A stretch of 64,000 nt of DNA from Gleimia coleocanis DSM 15436 (GTDB lineage Bacteria; Actinomycetota; Actinomycetes; Actinomycetales; Actinomycetaceae). A model generated the notes under the pieces. The model ran no database searches. It worked only from the letters and a program-made list of their open reading frames with translations, and had not been told where the DNA came from. The stretch spans positions 1-64,000 of the forward strand of contig NZ_DS999546.1 in NCBI RefSeq assembly GCF_000159015.1, written 5' to 3'. Shown in pieces: positions 8,612-17,605 of this stretch (position 1 is the first letter of the stretch; every line of letters begins with the position of its first letter). Made by a program: the position numbers and the translations under genes.

Positions 8612-10117
8612 GTGAAGCGGATTTCTCTAGAAAAATTCACCCTTGGTAGCGTCGGTATCCTTGCAATCACGACGCTCCTATCCAGGCTGGTAGGCTTCGG
8701 TCGGTGGCTCACACAGGGGGCTTTTGTAGGCTCAGGTGAAGTCGCTGGCGCCTATGCGTTGGCAAACCAAGTTCCCAACATTATTGTCGAAATTGTCATT
8801 GGTGGAGCCCTAACGGGCATCATGATTCCGGTTCTAGCTGGCGCGGTAAGTGCAAAGCAAAAACAGGAAGTCAATGCGATTGCCTCTGCTCTGTTAACCT
8901 GGGTAACTCTTATTCTTAGCCTCCTGGCAGTTAGCGTCTTTTTCCTAGCTCCCCATATCGCAGGCTGGTTGCCTATCCCGGCAGGTGCGAATGTTGAGAA
9001 TCAGTTAAACCTAATCACGGTTTTTCTGCAGATTTTTGCCTGGCAGCTACCGCTTTATGGGGTGGCTTTAGTGTTGGGGGGAGTCCTCCAAGCACAAGAG
9101 AAATTCTTCTGGCCAGCTATTACTCCGCTATTTTCTTCGCTGGTGACGATTGCTAGCTTCTGGGCTTATCAGCAGCTGTTAGTTTCCGCTGACGCGACAG
9201 CTGCGGTACAGGGACTAGCATGGGGAACCACCGCGGGGGTTATGGCGCTTTCCATTCCACTGTTTATTCCCGTGTGGTTAAGTGGGGTACGGCTACGACC
9301 TAGCCTGGGGATATCTGCAGAAGTTCGCAAGCAGGCACTGCAACTTGGGGGAGCTGGCGTAGTAACTTTAATAGCACAGCAAGTCAGTGTCTTTGGTGGC
9401 TTATTGCTGATGCGTAAGTTTGGTGATCCAGGTACTGTGGCAATATTCCAGTACGGTCAGGCAATCTATATGTTGCCTTATGCACTTTTAATTTTCCCCG
9501 TAGTAACTGCTTTTTACCCGCGCATGGCTGCCCTGTATGCAGCGGGGGATTCTTTAGAACTTAGTGCGCAAGCAGAACAAACTCTTGAGAAAGTTTTGAA
9601 AGCGGGTGCTTTAGGGCGTGCTGGTTTATTGGCCGCAACCCCGGTTGCTGTAGCAGTGTTCAGCTTTTTAACTCCTGTGGTGGGGATGGGGCTGATGCTT
9701 TATGCCATGGCTTTTTCGCTGACTGGCTATGGTGTCATGTACTTTGGACAACGGGTTTTCTACGCCCTGGGGCAAGTGAGAATGGCAGCTGTAGTTGCAA
9801 TCCAAACTTGGGCTTTGGTTATACTTTTCCAAGTTATTTTTGTAGTTGGTTTGTCTTTCCCGCAGGTTTCGCACTTTACTTCTGTGACTGAGGTTGGTGC
9901 GCAGACTCTTTTAGGCATGGGGTTAGGTTTTGCAGTTGGCTTGGGAATGTCACAGTTTTTGTATATTCGGGTTTTGAGTAAGGTTTTGCCACAAAGTCAA
10001 CTACGTCAGGCTTTATCGCAGACGTGGAAGTTTTCTATGCTGACCTTGTTCGCAGGGATTATTTCAGCGTATTTGCTTAATCAAGTATTGGTATTGTTTG
10101 AAGGGGTTTTACGATGA
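8612..10117 (+). CDS. murJ: MurJ/MviN-type lipid flippase
   Basis: This is a polytopic membrane protein of the MOP superfamily with about 14 hydrophobic segments over 501 residues. The N-terminal TLLSRLVGFGRW and AYALANQVPN are typical of MurJ, which flips lipid II. It lacks the long cytoplasmic pseudokinase and extracellular domains of the mycobacterial MurJ, so it may be the core flippase or a paralogue serving another lipid-linked sugar. The start is GTG with AGAAGGGA upstream. Its last 4 bases overlap the NUDIX gene (ATGA). The adjacent MraY-like gene suggests a paired make-and-flip function, which is inference. Confidence 0.82.
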   Translation: MKRISLEKFTLGSVGILAITTLLSRLVGFGRWLTQGAFVGSGEVAGAYALANQVPNIIVEIVIGGALTGIMIPVLAGAVSAKQKQEVNAIASALLTWVTLILSLLAVSVFFLAPHIAGWLPIPAGANVENQLNLITVFLQIFAWQLPLYGVALVLGGVLQAQEKFFWPAITPLFSSLVTIASFWAYQQLLVSADATAAVQGLAWGTTAGVMALSIPLFIPVWLSGVRLRPSLGISAEVRKQALQLGGAGVVTLIAQQVSVFGGLLLMRKFGDPGTVAIFQYGQAIYMLPYALLIFPVVTAFYPRMAALYAAGDSLELSAQAEQTLEKVLKAGALGRAGLLAATPVAVAVFSFLTPVVGMGLMLYAMAFSLTGYGVMYFGQRVFYALGQVRMAAVVAIQTWALVILFQVIFVVGLSFPQVSHFTSVTEVGAQTLLGMGLGFAVGLGMSQFLYIRVLSKVLPQSQLRQALSQTWKFSMLTLFAGIISAYLLNQVLVLFEGVLR

Positions 10118-10749
10118 TTGCAGATGAGCGAAAGTCATATCCGGTTTTAGAACACCAACGGGTTTGGCATGGGGCAGTTTTTGATATGGATGAGGATTTG
10201 GTGCAGTTAGCGCCGGATTCAGATCCTGTACGGCGTCATTATGTGGCGCATACCGGAGCGGTTGCAGTGGTAGCTCTGCGTGGGGAGGCGGGGAGCGAAG
10301 AAATTGCTTTGGTTGATCAGTACCGGCATCCGGTGCAGGCTAAACTTTGGGAAATTCCTGCGGGTTTGTTGGATATCGCTGGTGAAGACCCACTGTTAGC
10401 GGCGCAGCGAGAGCTTTGGGAAGAAGCGGATTTGCGGGCGGACACTTGGCATGTGTTGGTGGATTATTTTACTTCTCCGGGTGGTTCTACTGAAGAATTG
10501 CGGATTTATTTGGCTCGCGATGTGGTGGAAGTTCCCGAGGGCGAGCGGCATGTACGGTGTGATGAAGAACAAACTATGGCTTTGCGGTGGGTAAATCTTA
10601 ATGAGGCTATAGATGCAGTGCATGCTGGGTTGATTCATAACCCTTCTGCAGTAGTTGGCATTTTGGCTGCGGGTAGTGCGCGGAGTCGAAATTGGGAGTC
10701 GTTGCGCAGTGTTGAGTCTCTTTGGTTTAAATCGCCGCTGGGCCGTTAA
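10114..10749 (+). CDS. NUDIX hydrolase, ADP-ribose pyrophosphatase type
   Basis: The NUDIX box lies at residues 84-107 (AGLLDIAGED, then QRELWEEADL), with one extra residue before the first Glu and Ala in place of the usual Gly after EE; this matches the ADP-ribose pyrophosphatase subgroup. The preceding DQYRHPV and IPAG are also typical of that subgroup. It probably hydrolyses ADP-ribose or a related nucleoside diphosphate sugar to AMP and a sugar phosphate. At 211 residues the length is normal. It is translationally coupled to murJ through an ATGA overlap and is the last gene of the rightward unit. Confidence 0.87.
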   Translation: MIADERKSYPVLEHQRVWHGAVFDMDEDLVQLAPDSDPVRRHYVAHTGAVAVVALRGEAGSEEIALVDQYRHPVQAKLWEIPAGLLDIAGEDPLLAAQRELWEEADLRADTWHVLVDYFTSPGGSTEELRIYLARDVVEVPEGERHVRCDEEQTMALRWVNLNEAIDAVHAGLIHNPSAVVGILAAGSARSRNWESLRSVESLWFKSPLGR

Positions 10750-10783
10750 ACAGGGGAGTAGTCGCTTTCTTGTAGTGAGTAGT

Positions 10784-10827
10784 AAAACTATTGGCGCCTC
10801 GAGTTTCCTTCGAGGCGCCAATAGTTT
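10784..10827. terminator. Bidirectional terminator
   Basis: A long, nearly perfect hairpin with 18-base arms (AAAACTATTGGCGCCTCG and its complement) lies between the rightward NUDIX gene and the leftward small gene. A-rich and T-rich flanks make it functional in both directions. Confidence 0.88.
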
Positions 10828-10834
10828 TATAAGG

Positions 10835-10954
10835 TTAACGTGGGCAAGTGCACCAATCTTCTGGAGCTACGACTGCTTTTACTGAGTCAATGTGTTCACC
10901 GCATCCTTGCCAGGTGGTTTTGTTGCATTTAGGGCAGGTTACTGGGTAGCACAT
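10835..10954 (-). CDS. 39-residue Cys-rich zinc-ribbon-like small protein
   Basis: On the minus strand an ATG with AAAGGA upstream opens a 39-codon frame beginning MCYPVTCPKCNKTTWQGCG and ending WCTCPR. It has six Cys, one CPxC knuckle, one CTC pair and a central GCGEHID. Short proteins beginning MCYPVTC are common in actinobacteria and are annotated only as hypothetical; I recognise the family, not its function. The Cys spacing suggests zinc or another metal. The stop lies just before a shared terminator. Confidence 0.75.
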   Translation of the reverse strand: MCYPVTCPKCNKTTWQGCGEHIDSVKAVVAPEDWCTCPR

Positions 10955-11252
10955 AATGGTCCTTTCCTTTTGAAAGTGCTATACAAACATCTTAGCAGAT
11001 TAGATTTCTGTTATGGATTAGATTGTAGCTTTTGATTTACGGGATGTGATTAGTTTTTTCTATGGATTGCTTTAGAGAATTTATATAGCTAGGCAAAGCG
11101 CCCTCGGAATCCGCTTTTTAAGTAATGAATACGTATCGTAAATCCGTTAAGATTAATACGGTAAGAAAAATCAGCGGGGTGGAAGGCCAAAGCCTCACAA
11201 AACGTGAGCTGACGCTGCCACCACCAAGGTGAAGCAGAGAGGAGCGTGACCA
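10955..11252. promoter_or_regulatory. Divergent regulatory region with structured sufR leader
   Basis: This AT-rich stretch separates the small minus-strand gene from sufR and must hold both promoters, though no strong -35/-10 pair stands out. A CGCCCTCG octamer sits at 11099-11106. Near the sufR start a hairpin CTCAC-AAAAC-GTGAG (11194-11208) is extended by TCAGC (11171-11175) pairing with GCTGA (11208-11212) across a bulge. No known riboswitch class was recognised. SufR binding here is expected from the family, but I could not identify the operator. Confidence 0.4.
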
Positions 11253-11942
11253 ATGGATGATCAAGGAACCAAAGAATCCGTACTGGACCTAGTCGTAGAA
11301 AAAGGACCAGTAACTGCTTCAGTAATCGCGAAAATCCTGGGTCTAACTACAGCTGCTGTACGTCGCCACATCGCCACGTTAGAAGAATCTGGACAGATTG
11401 TTGCTCACGACATTGCGCAAGTCTCTCCACGTGGGCGGGGGCGCCCCGCGCGCCACTACGTAGCAACCGACCTGGCACACCAGCGACTCCACGACTCCTA
11501 TGCCGAAATCGCTGGGAAAGCACTCACTTTCCTAGCGCAAACAGCCGGCACTGACGCAGTCGAGAGCTTCGCCGCCGTGCGATCAAGAGAAATTGAACGT
11601 AAATACGCACCCGTTATCCGCGCCGCCGGCACGGACCCGCGGGCACGCGCAACCGCTCTTTCAGACGCACTCACCCAAGACGGGTACGCGGCCAGCGTCC
11701 GTGAAATCGGAGGCGGAAAATTTGCCGTCCAACTCTGTCAAGGTCACTGCCCAATCCTGGCAGTAGCCGAAGAATTTCCACAGCTTTGCGAAGCCGAAAC
11801 ACAGGCATTCGCACGACTACTTGATGTGCACGTACAGCGCCTCGCCACCCTCGCCGGTGGAAAGCACGTCTGCACCACGCACATTCCGGTTGCGTCACTA
11901 TCCAAACGAACTGGATGGCGACACGATTCAAAACGAGCATAA
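11253..11942 (+). CDS. sufR: Fe-S-responsive transcriptional regulator SufR
   Basis: An N-terminal winged helix lies at about residues 10-60 (SVIAKILGLTTAAVRRHIA). The C-terminal Cys cluster has spacing C-x3-C-x12-C-x27-C (CQGHC, QLC, HVC), the arrangement of actinobacterial SufR, in which Cys residues hold an Fe-S cluster. SufR represses its own operon when cluster supply is sufficient. The gene is the first of the SUF unit, 21 bases ahead of sufB, with a GAGAGGAG binding site before the ATG. The 229-residue length is normal. Confidence 0.92.
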   Translation: MDDQGTKESVLDLVVEKGPVTASVIAKILGLTTAAVRRHIATLEESGQIVAHDIAQVSPRGRGRPARHYVATDLAHQRLHDSYAEIAGKALTFLAQTAGTDAVESFAAVRSREIERKYAPVIRAAGTDPRARATALSDALTQDGYAASVREIGGGKFAVQLCQGHCPILAVAEEFPQLCEAETQAFARLLDVHVQRLATLAGGKHVCTTHIPVASLSKRTGWRHDSKRA

Positions 11943-11963
11943 CGCTCATCTAGGAAGGAACAC

Positions 11964-13421
11964 ATGTCCGAAACAATGACGCCTGAAGCGCGGGAAGTGG
12001 AAGAAAAGAAGCCACAGACCGACGAAGAGATCATTAACTCTATCGGCGCATACGAATACGGCTGGCACGACACTGACCACTACGGTGCAAACGTCGAACG
12101 CGGTCTAACCGAAGAACTGGTTCGTGAAATCTCCGCGATTAAGAACGAACCAGAATGGATGCTCGAACGTCGTCTAAAGGGCTTCAAGGCATGGGAACGC
12201 AAACCACTTCCAAAGTGGGGTCCAGACTTGGACTACATCGACTTCGATGAATTCAAGTACTACGTGCGCCCAACCGACCGTGTCGCACAGTCCTGGGATG
12301 AACTGCCACCAGAAATTAAGGAAACCTACGACCGTTTAGGTATTCCAGAAGCAGAACGCAACCGCCTAGTCGCAGGTGTGGCAGCACAGTACGAATCTGA
12401 AGTTGTGTACCAGCAAATCCAGGAAGACCTGGAAAAGCAGGGTGTTATCTTCCTCGATACTGACTCTGGTCTGCGTGAATACCCAGAAATCTTCGAAAAG
12501 TACTTCGGTAAGGCCGTACCAGCAGGCGACAACAAGTTCGCAGCTCTGAACACTGCGGCTTGGTCCGGCGGTTCCTTCATCTACGTACCACCAGGCGTAC
12601 ACGTAGAAATCCCACTGCAGGCATACTTCCGTATTAACACCGAAGCAATGGGACAGTTCGAACGTACCCTGATTATCGCGGACGAAGGCTCCTACGTACA
12701 CTACGTAGAAGGCTGTACCGCACCAATCTATGACACTAATTCTCTGCACTCTGCAATCGTAGAAATCTTCGTACTCAAGGATGCTCGCGTTCGTTACACC
12801 ACCATTCAGAACTGGTCAACCAACGTTTTGAACCTGGTAACCCAGCGTGCAATCGTTGAAGAAGGCGGCACCATGGAATGGATCGATGGCAACATCGGTT
12901 CCGCAGTAACCATGAAGTACCCAGCCTGCTACCTGATGGGTGAACACGCACGTGGTGAAACCCTTTCCATCGGCTTCGCAGGAACCGGGCAGCACCAGGA
13001 CACCGGTGCAAAGATGGTTCACATGGCACCATACACTTCCTCTTCCATCACCTCTAAGTCCGTCTCCCGAGGCGGCGGTCGCGCATCCTACCGCGGTCTG
13101 GTAGAAATCGATGAAAAGGCACATCACTCAAAGTCCAACGTACTTTGTGACGCATTGCTAGTCGACAAGATTTCTCGTACCGACACCTACCCATACGTAG
13201 ATGTACGTACTGACGATGTAGAAATGGGACACGAAGCAACCGTATCCAAGGTGAGTGAAGACCAGCTGTTCTACCTGATGTCTCGTGGTCTAGAAGAAGA
13301 CGAAGCAATGGCGATGATTGTGCGTGGCTTCGTTGAACCAATCGCCCGCGAACTTCCAATGGAATACGCACTCGAACTTAACCGCCTGATCGAACTACAG
13401 ATGGAAGGATCCGTGGGATGA
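11964..13421 (+). CDS. sufB: Fe-S cluster assembly scaffold subunit SufB
   Basis: This subunit of the SufBC2D complex is where Fe-S clusters are assembled. The 485-residue protein has the right-handed beta-helix typical of SufB, with conserved stretches [25 protein letters not shown] and RTDTYPYVD. The C-terminal helical SufC-contact region ends near [19 protein letters not shown] precedes the ATG. The stop overlaps the sufD start by 4 bases (ATGA), consistent with stoichiometric coupling. Glu is almost entirely GAA, indicating high expression. Confidence 0.96.
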   Translation: MSETMTPEAREVEEKKPQTDEEIINSIGAYEYGWHDTDHYGANVERGLTEELVREISAIKNEPEWMLERRLKGFKAWERKPLPKWGPDLDYIDFDEFKYYVRPTDRVAQSWDELPPEIKETYDRLGIPEAERNRLVAGVAAQYESEVVYQQIQEDLEKQGVIFLDTDSGLREYPEIFEKYFGKAVPAGDNKFAALNTAAWSGGSFIYVPPGVHVEIPLQAYFRINTEAMGQFERTLIIADEGSYVHYVEGCTAPIYDTNSLHSAIVEIFVLKDARVRYTTIQNWSTNVLNLVTQRAIVEEGGTMEWIDGNIGSAVTMKYPACYLMGEHARGETLSIGFAGTGQHQDTGAKMVHMAPYTSSSITSKSVSRGGGRASYRGLVEIDEKAHHSKSNVLCDALLVDKISRTDTYPYVDVRTDDVEMGHEATVSKVSEDQLFYLMSRGLEEDEAMAMIVRGFVEPIARELPMEYALELNRLIELQMEGSVG

Positions 13422-14608
13422 CCGTTTCAGAAACCATGTCACGCGCGCATTCGCACGGTCTGGTAAACGAACCAGTACACCACTCTCGTGCAACTAAGCT
13501 GACCTCATTCAACACCGCAGATTTTGCAATCCCAACTGGTCGTGAAGAAGAATGGCGTTTCACCCCAATGCCACGCATTAACTTCCTCTTCGACGATACC
13601 TCCTACGCAACTTCTGCGCCAGCAGTTGAAGTAACCCTATCTGACGAAGCTACCTACGAAGTAGTGCCAGCTACTGACGAACGCCTAGACCCAGTTCTAG
13701 CGCCAGTAGACCGCACTGCGGTAGTTTCTTGGAACCAGGCGCAGGAAGTTCACTTCATTGACATTCCCCGCCACGGTGAAGTAAACGAACCAATCTTCAT
13801 CAAGGTAAACGGCGATGCCACTGAAAACCAGGCGCAGCGTATTTACGTGCGTGCTGGTCAGAACTCCCATGCAGTAGTAGTACTGAGCCACACTGGTAAA
13901 GCAAACCTCAACCAAACCGTTGAAGTAAATGCCGCAGATGACGCTCAGATTACCTTCGTTTCCCTCCAGGAATGGGACGACACTGCAACCCACGCTTCAA
14001 ACCACCGCCTCCGCGCGGGTAAGAACACCAAACTGCGTCACATCGTGGTTACCCTCGGTGGTTCCCTGGTACGTCTGTCCGCAGACACCGAATTCAGCGC
14101 AGAACGCGGTCACATTGAAATGCTCGGTCTCTACTTCGTAGACAAGGGGCAGCACTTCGAACACCGCCCATACATTGCGCACACCGAGCCAAACTGCTAC
14201 TCTCGCGTAACTTACAAGGGTGCTTTGCAGGGTGAAGGCGCACATTCTGTCTGGGTTGGCGACTGCCTAATTGGTGAACGCGCAGACGGAACCGATACCT
14301 ACGAACTGAACCGTAACCTGGTTCTTACCGAAGGTACTCTAACCGACTCTGTTCCAAACCTGGAAATCGAAAACGGTGAAATCGAAGGTGCAGGTCACGC
14401 ATCCGCAACCGGTCGTTTCGATGACGAACAGCTCTTCTACCTAATGGCTCGTGGTATCCGCGAAGCAGACGCACGTCGCCTGGTAGTCCGTGGCTTCTTC
14501 GCTGAACTCATCAACGAAATCGGCATCCCAGCAGTTCAGGAACACCTGATGGAACTCATCGACGCTGAACTCGAAGCCGGTGGAGCCCTGCAGGGAGCAG
14601 GCGAATGA
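13418..14608 (+). CDS. sufD: Fe-S cluster assembly subunit SufD
   Basis: This is the paralogue of SufB that pairs with it in the SufBC2D complex and is needed for iron acquisition. The N-terminal helical part is followed by a beta-helix; family features include the [10 protein letters not shown] segment near residue 47 and [21 protein letters not shown] near the C terminus. The 396-residue length is typical. It overlaps sufB and the next gene by ATGA at both ends. Confidence 0.94.
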   Translation: MTVSETMSRAHSHGLVNEPVHHSRATKLTSFNTADFAIPTGREEEWRFTPMPRINFLFDDTSYATSAPAVEVTLSDEATYEVVPATDERLDPVLAPVDRTAVVSWNQAQEVHFIDIPRHGEVNEPIFIKVNGDATENQAQRIYVRAGQNSHAVVVLSHTGKANLNQTVEVNAADDAQITFVSLQEWDDTATHASNHRLRAGKNTKLRHIVVTLGGSLVRLSADTEFSAERGHIEMLGLYFVDKGQHFEHRPYIAHTEPNCYSRVTYKGALQGEGAHSVWVGDCLIGERADGTDTYELNRNLVLTEGTLTDSVPNLEIENGEIEGAGHASATGRFDDEQLFYLMARGIREADARRLVVRGFFAELINEIGIPAVQEHLMELIDAELEAGGALQGAGE

Positions 14609-14928
14609 GCTTTCAGCTAGCTTGCCCAGCAGACCTAACTCCCGGAAGCGCCCGTGCAGTAAACCTAACCGACGCTTCGGGAACCAATCACCTGGTCGCC
14701 ATTGTCTGCGATACCGAGGGAGAATGGTTTGCAATCGATGACACCTGCACCCACGCGGATGTGCCTCTCTCAGAAGGCGACATCGGCGCAGGCTGCATCG
14801 AATGCTGGGCCCACAGTGCTGAATTCGATCTTCGTACCGGAGAAGGCAGCTTCCCAGCTCCAAAACCAGTACGCACTTATCCTCTGACCATCGAAAACCA
14901 GCAGGTGCTGGTAGACGTAGATAACTAA
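14605..14928 (+). CDS. Rieske-type [2Fe-2S] ferredoxin of the SUF operon
   Basis: At 107 residues this is a stand-alone Rieske domain. The ligand motifs C-T-H (about residues 48-50) and C-W-A-H (about 68-71) bind a [2Fe-2S] cluster through two Cys and two His. Family relatives act as electron carriers for non-heme oxygenases, and in actinobacterial SUF operons one is regularly found between sufD and sufC, where it probably supplies electrons for cluster assembly (inference). Translation is coupled to sufD by ATGA. Confidence 0.9.
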   Translation: MSFQLACPADLTPGSARAVNLTDASGTNHLVAIVCDTEGEWFAIDDTCTHADVPLSEGDIGAGCIECWAHSAEFDLRTGEGSFPAPKPVRTYPLTIENQQVLVDVDN

Positions 14929-14947
14929 GTAACGGAAGAAGTTCTCA

Positions 14948-15700
14948 ATGACCACTCTAGAAATCAAAGACCTGCACGTCAGCGTCGAAACCGGCGAAGG
15001 CATGAAGCAGATTCTGAAGGGTGTAAACCTAACCATTAAGTCAGGCGAAATCCATGCAATTATGGGTCCAAATGGCTCTGGTAAGTCCACCCTGGCATAC
15101 GCTCTGGCAGGACACCCAAAGTACATCATCGACTCTGGTGAAGCACTGCTTGACGGCGAAAACATCCTGGAAATGTCCGCAGACGAACGCGCTCGCGCAG
15201 GCGTATTCTTGGCAATGCAGTACCCAGTAGAAGTAGCTGGCGTAACCGTATCCAACTTCCTGCGTACCGCAAAGACTGCTGTAGACGGCGAAGCACCAAA
15301 GCTGCGTTCCTGGGTTAAGGAAGTACGCGAAGCCATGGATAACTTCCGTATGGACAACGCATTCGCAGAACGAGACGTAAACGTAGGCTTCTCCGGCGGC
15401 GAAAAGAAGCGCCTAGAAATCCTACAGCTGGAACTGCTTAAGCCTAAGATGGCAATCCTCGATGAAACCGACTCCGGTCTGGACGTTGACGCACTGCGCA
15501 TCGTATCCGAGGGCGTAAACCGCGCACACCAGGCAAACGACATGGGCGTTCTCTTGATCACCCACTACACTCGTATCCTGCGTTACATCAAGCCAGACTT
15601 CGTACACGTATTCGTAGCTGGCAAGATTGCAGACCAGGGCGGCCCAGAACTGGCTGACCGTCTGGAAGCAGAAGGCTACGACCGTTACCTCAACGCCTGA
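14948..15700 (+). CDS. sufC: Fe-S assembly ATPase SufC
   Basis: This ABC-type ATPase is the motor of SufBC2D. Walker A GPNGSGKST lies near residue 40, the signature FSGGEKKR near 150, and Walker B MAILDETDSGLD near 170, followed by the H-loop ITHYTR. It has no membrane domain. All Glu codons that I read in this gene are GAA except one, the GAG inside the CGAGGGCG octamer at 15508-15515. A hairpin follows the stop, so sufBDC may be transcribed in excess over sufS. Confidence 0.96.
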   Translation: MTTLEIKDLHVSVETGEGMKQILKGVNLTIKSGEIHAIMGPNGSGKSTLAYALAGHPKYIIDSGEALLDGENILEMSADERARAGVFLAMQYPVEVAGVTVSNFLRTAKTAVDGEAPKLRSWVKEVREAMDNFRMDNAFAERDVNVGFSGGEKKRLEILQLELLKPKMAILDETDSGLDVDALRIVSEGVNRAHQANDMGVLLITHYTRILRYIKPDFVHVFVAGKIADQGGPELADRLEAEGYDRYLNA

Positions 15701-15710
15701 TAATATTTCC

Positions 15711-15753
15711 CGAGGGCGCATCTGAAAACTAAGTTTAAACAGATGCGCCCTCG
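15711..15753. terminator. sufC-sufS intergenic hairpin built from an inverted CGAGGGCG pair
   Basis: The 14-base arms CGAGGGCGCATCTG and their exact complement enclose a 15-base AT-rich loop, with A/T-rich flanks on both sides. It can act as an attenuating terminator inside the SUF operon. Each arm begins with the over-represented octamer, the arrangement in which uptake sequences double as terminators in Neisseria and Haemophilus. Confidence 0.8.
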
Positions 15754-15794
15754 AAAATATATCCCACCACGAAACTAAACTCTGGACGAAAAGC

Positions 15795-17096
15795 ATGACA
15801 GTTGCGCAACCAACCCCGCTCACGGACGCAGAACTCAGCCAGCTACGCGAACAATTCCCAATCCTCTCCCGCACCGGCCGAGACGGACAAGCAATCGCCT
15901 ACCTGGACTCTGCTGCTACCGCGCAGAAACCACAACGCGTAATCGACACCGAAAAACGTTTCTACGAACTTTCAAATGCAGCGGTAAATCGTGGTACCCA
16001 TGAACTCGGGGATGAAGCAACCCAAGCCTTCGACGACGCTCGCACAACCGTCTCTGCCTTCATCGGAGGGCAAACCGACGAACTCGTGTGGACCAAAAAC
16101 GCTACCGAAGGGCTTAACCTCATCGCCTACGCCATGCAAAATGCGTCCCTCGACAAAACCTACGCCGGAAACGCACAAACCGAATGTTTCCGAATTGGCC
16201 CCGGAGACCGAATCGTCACCACCCGCGCCGAACACCACGCAAACCTACTCCCATGGCAGGAACTCTGCAAGCGCACCGGAGCAGAATTCGCCTACCTTGA
16301 CCTTACTCCCGAAGGCCGGATTGACCTTGAAACCCTCAGTGTCATCACTCCAAATACAAAACTCGTAGCCTTCACCCACATGTCCAACGTAACCGGAGCT
16401 ATCAGCCCGGTCGCAGAAATCGTGGCAGCAGCACGTGCAGTGGGAGCGCTCGTCGTCCTCGATACCTGCCAGTCGGCTGCCCACATGCCGGTAGACGTGC
16501 GCGCTCTCGACGTTGATTTTGCCGTCATGTCCTCTCACAAAATGTGCGGACCAACTGGCGTTGGTGCCCTCTGGGGACGCGCTGAACTACTCGACGCTAT
16601 GCCTCCCGTACTTTCCGGTGGCTCCATGATTGCCACCGTCAGCATGGAAGGTGCTCGTTACTTACCTGCACCACATCGCTTTGAAGCCGGCTCACAGCCC
16701 GTAGCACAGGCTGTAGCCTGGGCAGAAGCTGTTGAATTCTTGAAAACAGTCGGAATGGATAGGGTAGCGGCTACTGAAGAAATCTTGGCAGAAGCCATGG
16801 TGGCAGAAATAGCCGCAGTACCGGGACTCCGTATCCTCGGACCAGAAACTGCCGAAAACCGTGCCGCTGTTGTCTCGTTTGCAGTAGATGGCGTACACCC
16901 GCACGACGTCGGGCAGTTCCTGGATGCCTCATCTATTGCTGTGCGCGTTGGCCACCATTGCGCTATTCCGCTTCACACTTTCTTTGGCGTCCGCTCGTCG
17001 ACTCGTGCATCCGCGGGGTTGACCACTACAGTAGAAGAAGTACAACGATTAGGCGCTGCCCTTAGCGGCGTGCAGAAATTCTTCGGAGGATACTAA
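15795..17096 (+). CDS. sufS: Cysteine desulfurase SufS
   Basis: This PLP enzyme takes sulfur from L-Cys as a persulfide and donates it to SufU. The PLP lysine lies in SSHKMCGPTG near residue 248, and the catalytic Cys in RVGHHCAIP near 388, in the short-loop type II arrangement that needs a SufU or SufE partner. The length of 433 is normal. The stop overlaps the sufU start by one base (TAATG). It follows an intergenic hairpin and may be expressed below sufBDC. Confidence 0.95.
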   Translation: MTVAQPTPLTDAELSQLREQFPILSRTGRDGQAIAYLDSAATAQKPQRVIDTEKRFYELSNAAVNRGTHELGDEATQAFDDARTTVSAFIGGQTDELVWTKNATEGLNLIAYAMQNASLDKTYAGNAQTECFRIGPGDRIVTTRAEHHANLLPWQELCKRTGAEFAYLDLTPEGRIDLETLSVITPNTKLVAFTHMSNVTGAISPVAEIVAAARAVGALVVLDTCQSAAHMPVDVRALDVDFAVMSSHKMCGPTGVGALWGRAELLDAMPPVLSGGSMIATVSMEGARYLPAPHRFEAGSQPVAQAVAWAEAVEFLKTVGMDRVAATEEILAEAMVAEIAAVPGLRILGPETAENRAAVVSFAVDGVHPHDVGQFLDASSIAVRVGHHCAIPLHTFFGVRSSTRASAGLTTTVEEVQRLGAALSGVQKFFGGY

Positions 17097-17566
17097 TGTC
17101 TCAGTTAGATGTAATGTACCAGCAGGTTATCCTAGACCACTCTCGTGCTCGTTGTGGCTCCGGTACCCTGCCAGTAGACATTCAGACCTCTTCATACCAG
17201 GTAAACCCAACCTGCGGTGACGAAGTAACTTTGGGCTTAAACCTTGACGAAGCTGGCGAAATTACCCAACTCATTTGGGATGGTGACGGTTGCTCAATTT
17301 CGCAGGCGTCTTTGTCAATCATGAGCGAATTACTTGAAGGCAAGTCATTAGCAGAAATCGCGCAATTCTATGATGACTTCGAAACTATGATGCACTCCCG
17401 CGGACAAGGGGTAGACGATGACCTGTTGGACCGTATTGAAGATGGCGCTGCCCTGGAAGGTACTTCTAAGTTCCCAAACCGCATTAAATGCGCACTACTT
17501 GGTTGGTATGCTTTGAAAGACGCGCTGGCTAAAGCTGGAGTAGCTTTAGAAGAACATAAAGCTTGA
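17096..17566 (+). CDS. sufU: SufU sulfurtransferase
   Basis: This zinc-dependent protein accepts sulfur from SufS. Residues C40 and D42 (PTCGDE), C66 (DGCSIS) and C132 (IKCALLGW) form the expected Zn/persulfide site. The insertion that separates SufU from IscU scaffolds is present around residues 75-110. Length is 156. It is translationally coupled to sufS. Confidence 0.94.
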   Translation: MSQLDVMYQQVILDHSRARCGSGTLPVDIQTSSYQVNPTCGDEVTLGLNLDEAGEITQLIWDGDGCSISQASLSIMSELLEGKSLAEIAQFYDDFETMMHSRGQGVDDDLLDRIEDGAALEGTSKFPNRIKCALLGWYALKDALAKAGVALEEHKA

Positions 17567-17605
17567 AACTAACTGCTTAACTTAAAGCTCTAAGAGAGGA
17601 CAAAA

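Noticed and set aside
10784-10827. Further inverted CGAGGGCG pair in the NUDIX terminator
   Set aside because: The arms contain CGAGGCGCC, which lacks one G and is not the octamer; it was not counted.
14770-15561. 263-codon minus-strand frame
   Set aside because: It is the shadow of sufC and the Rieske gene; both have strong motifs on the plus strand.
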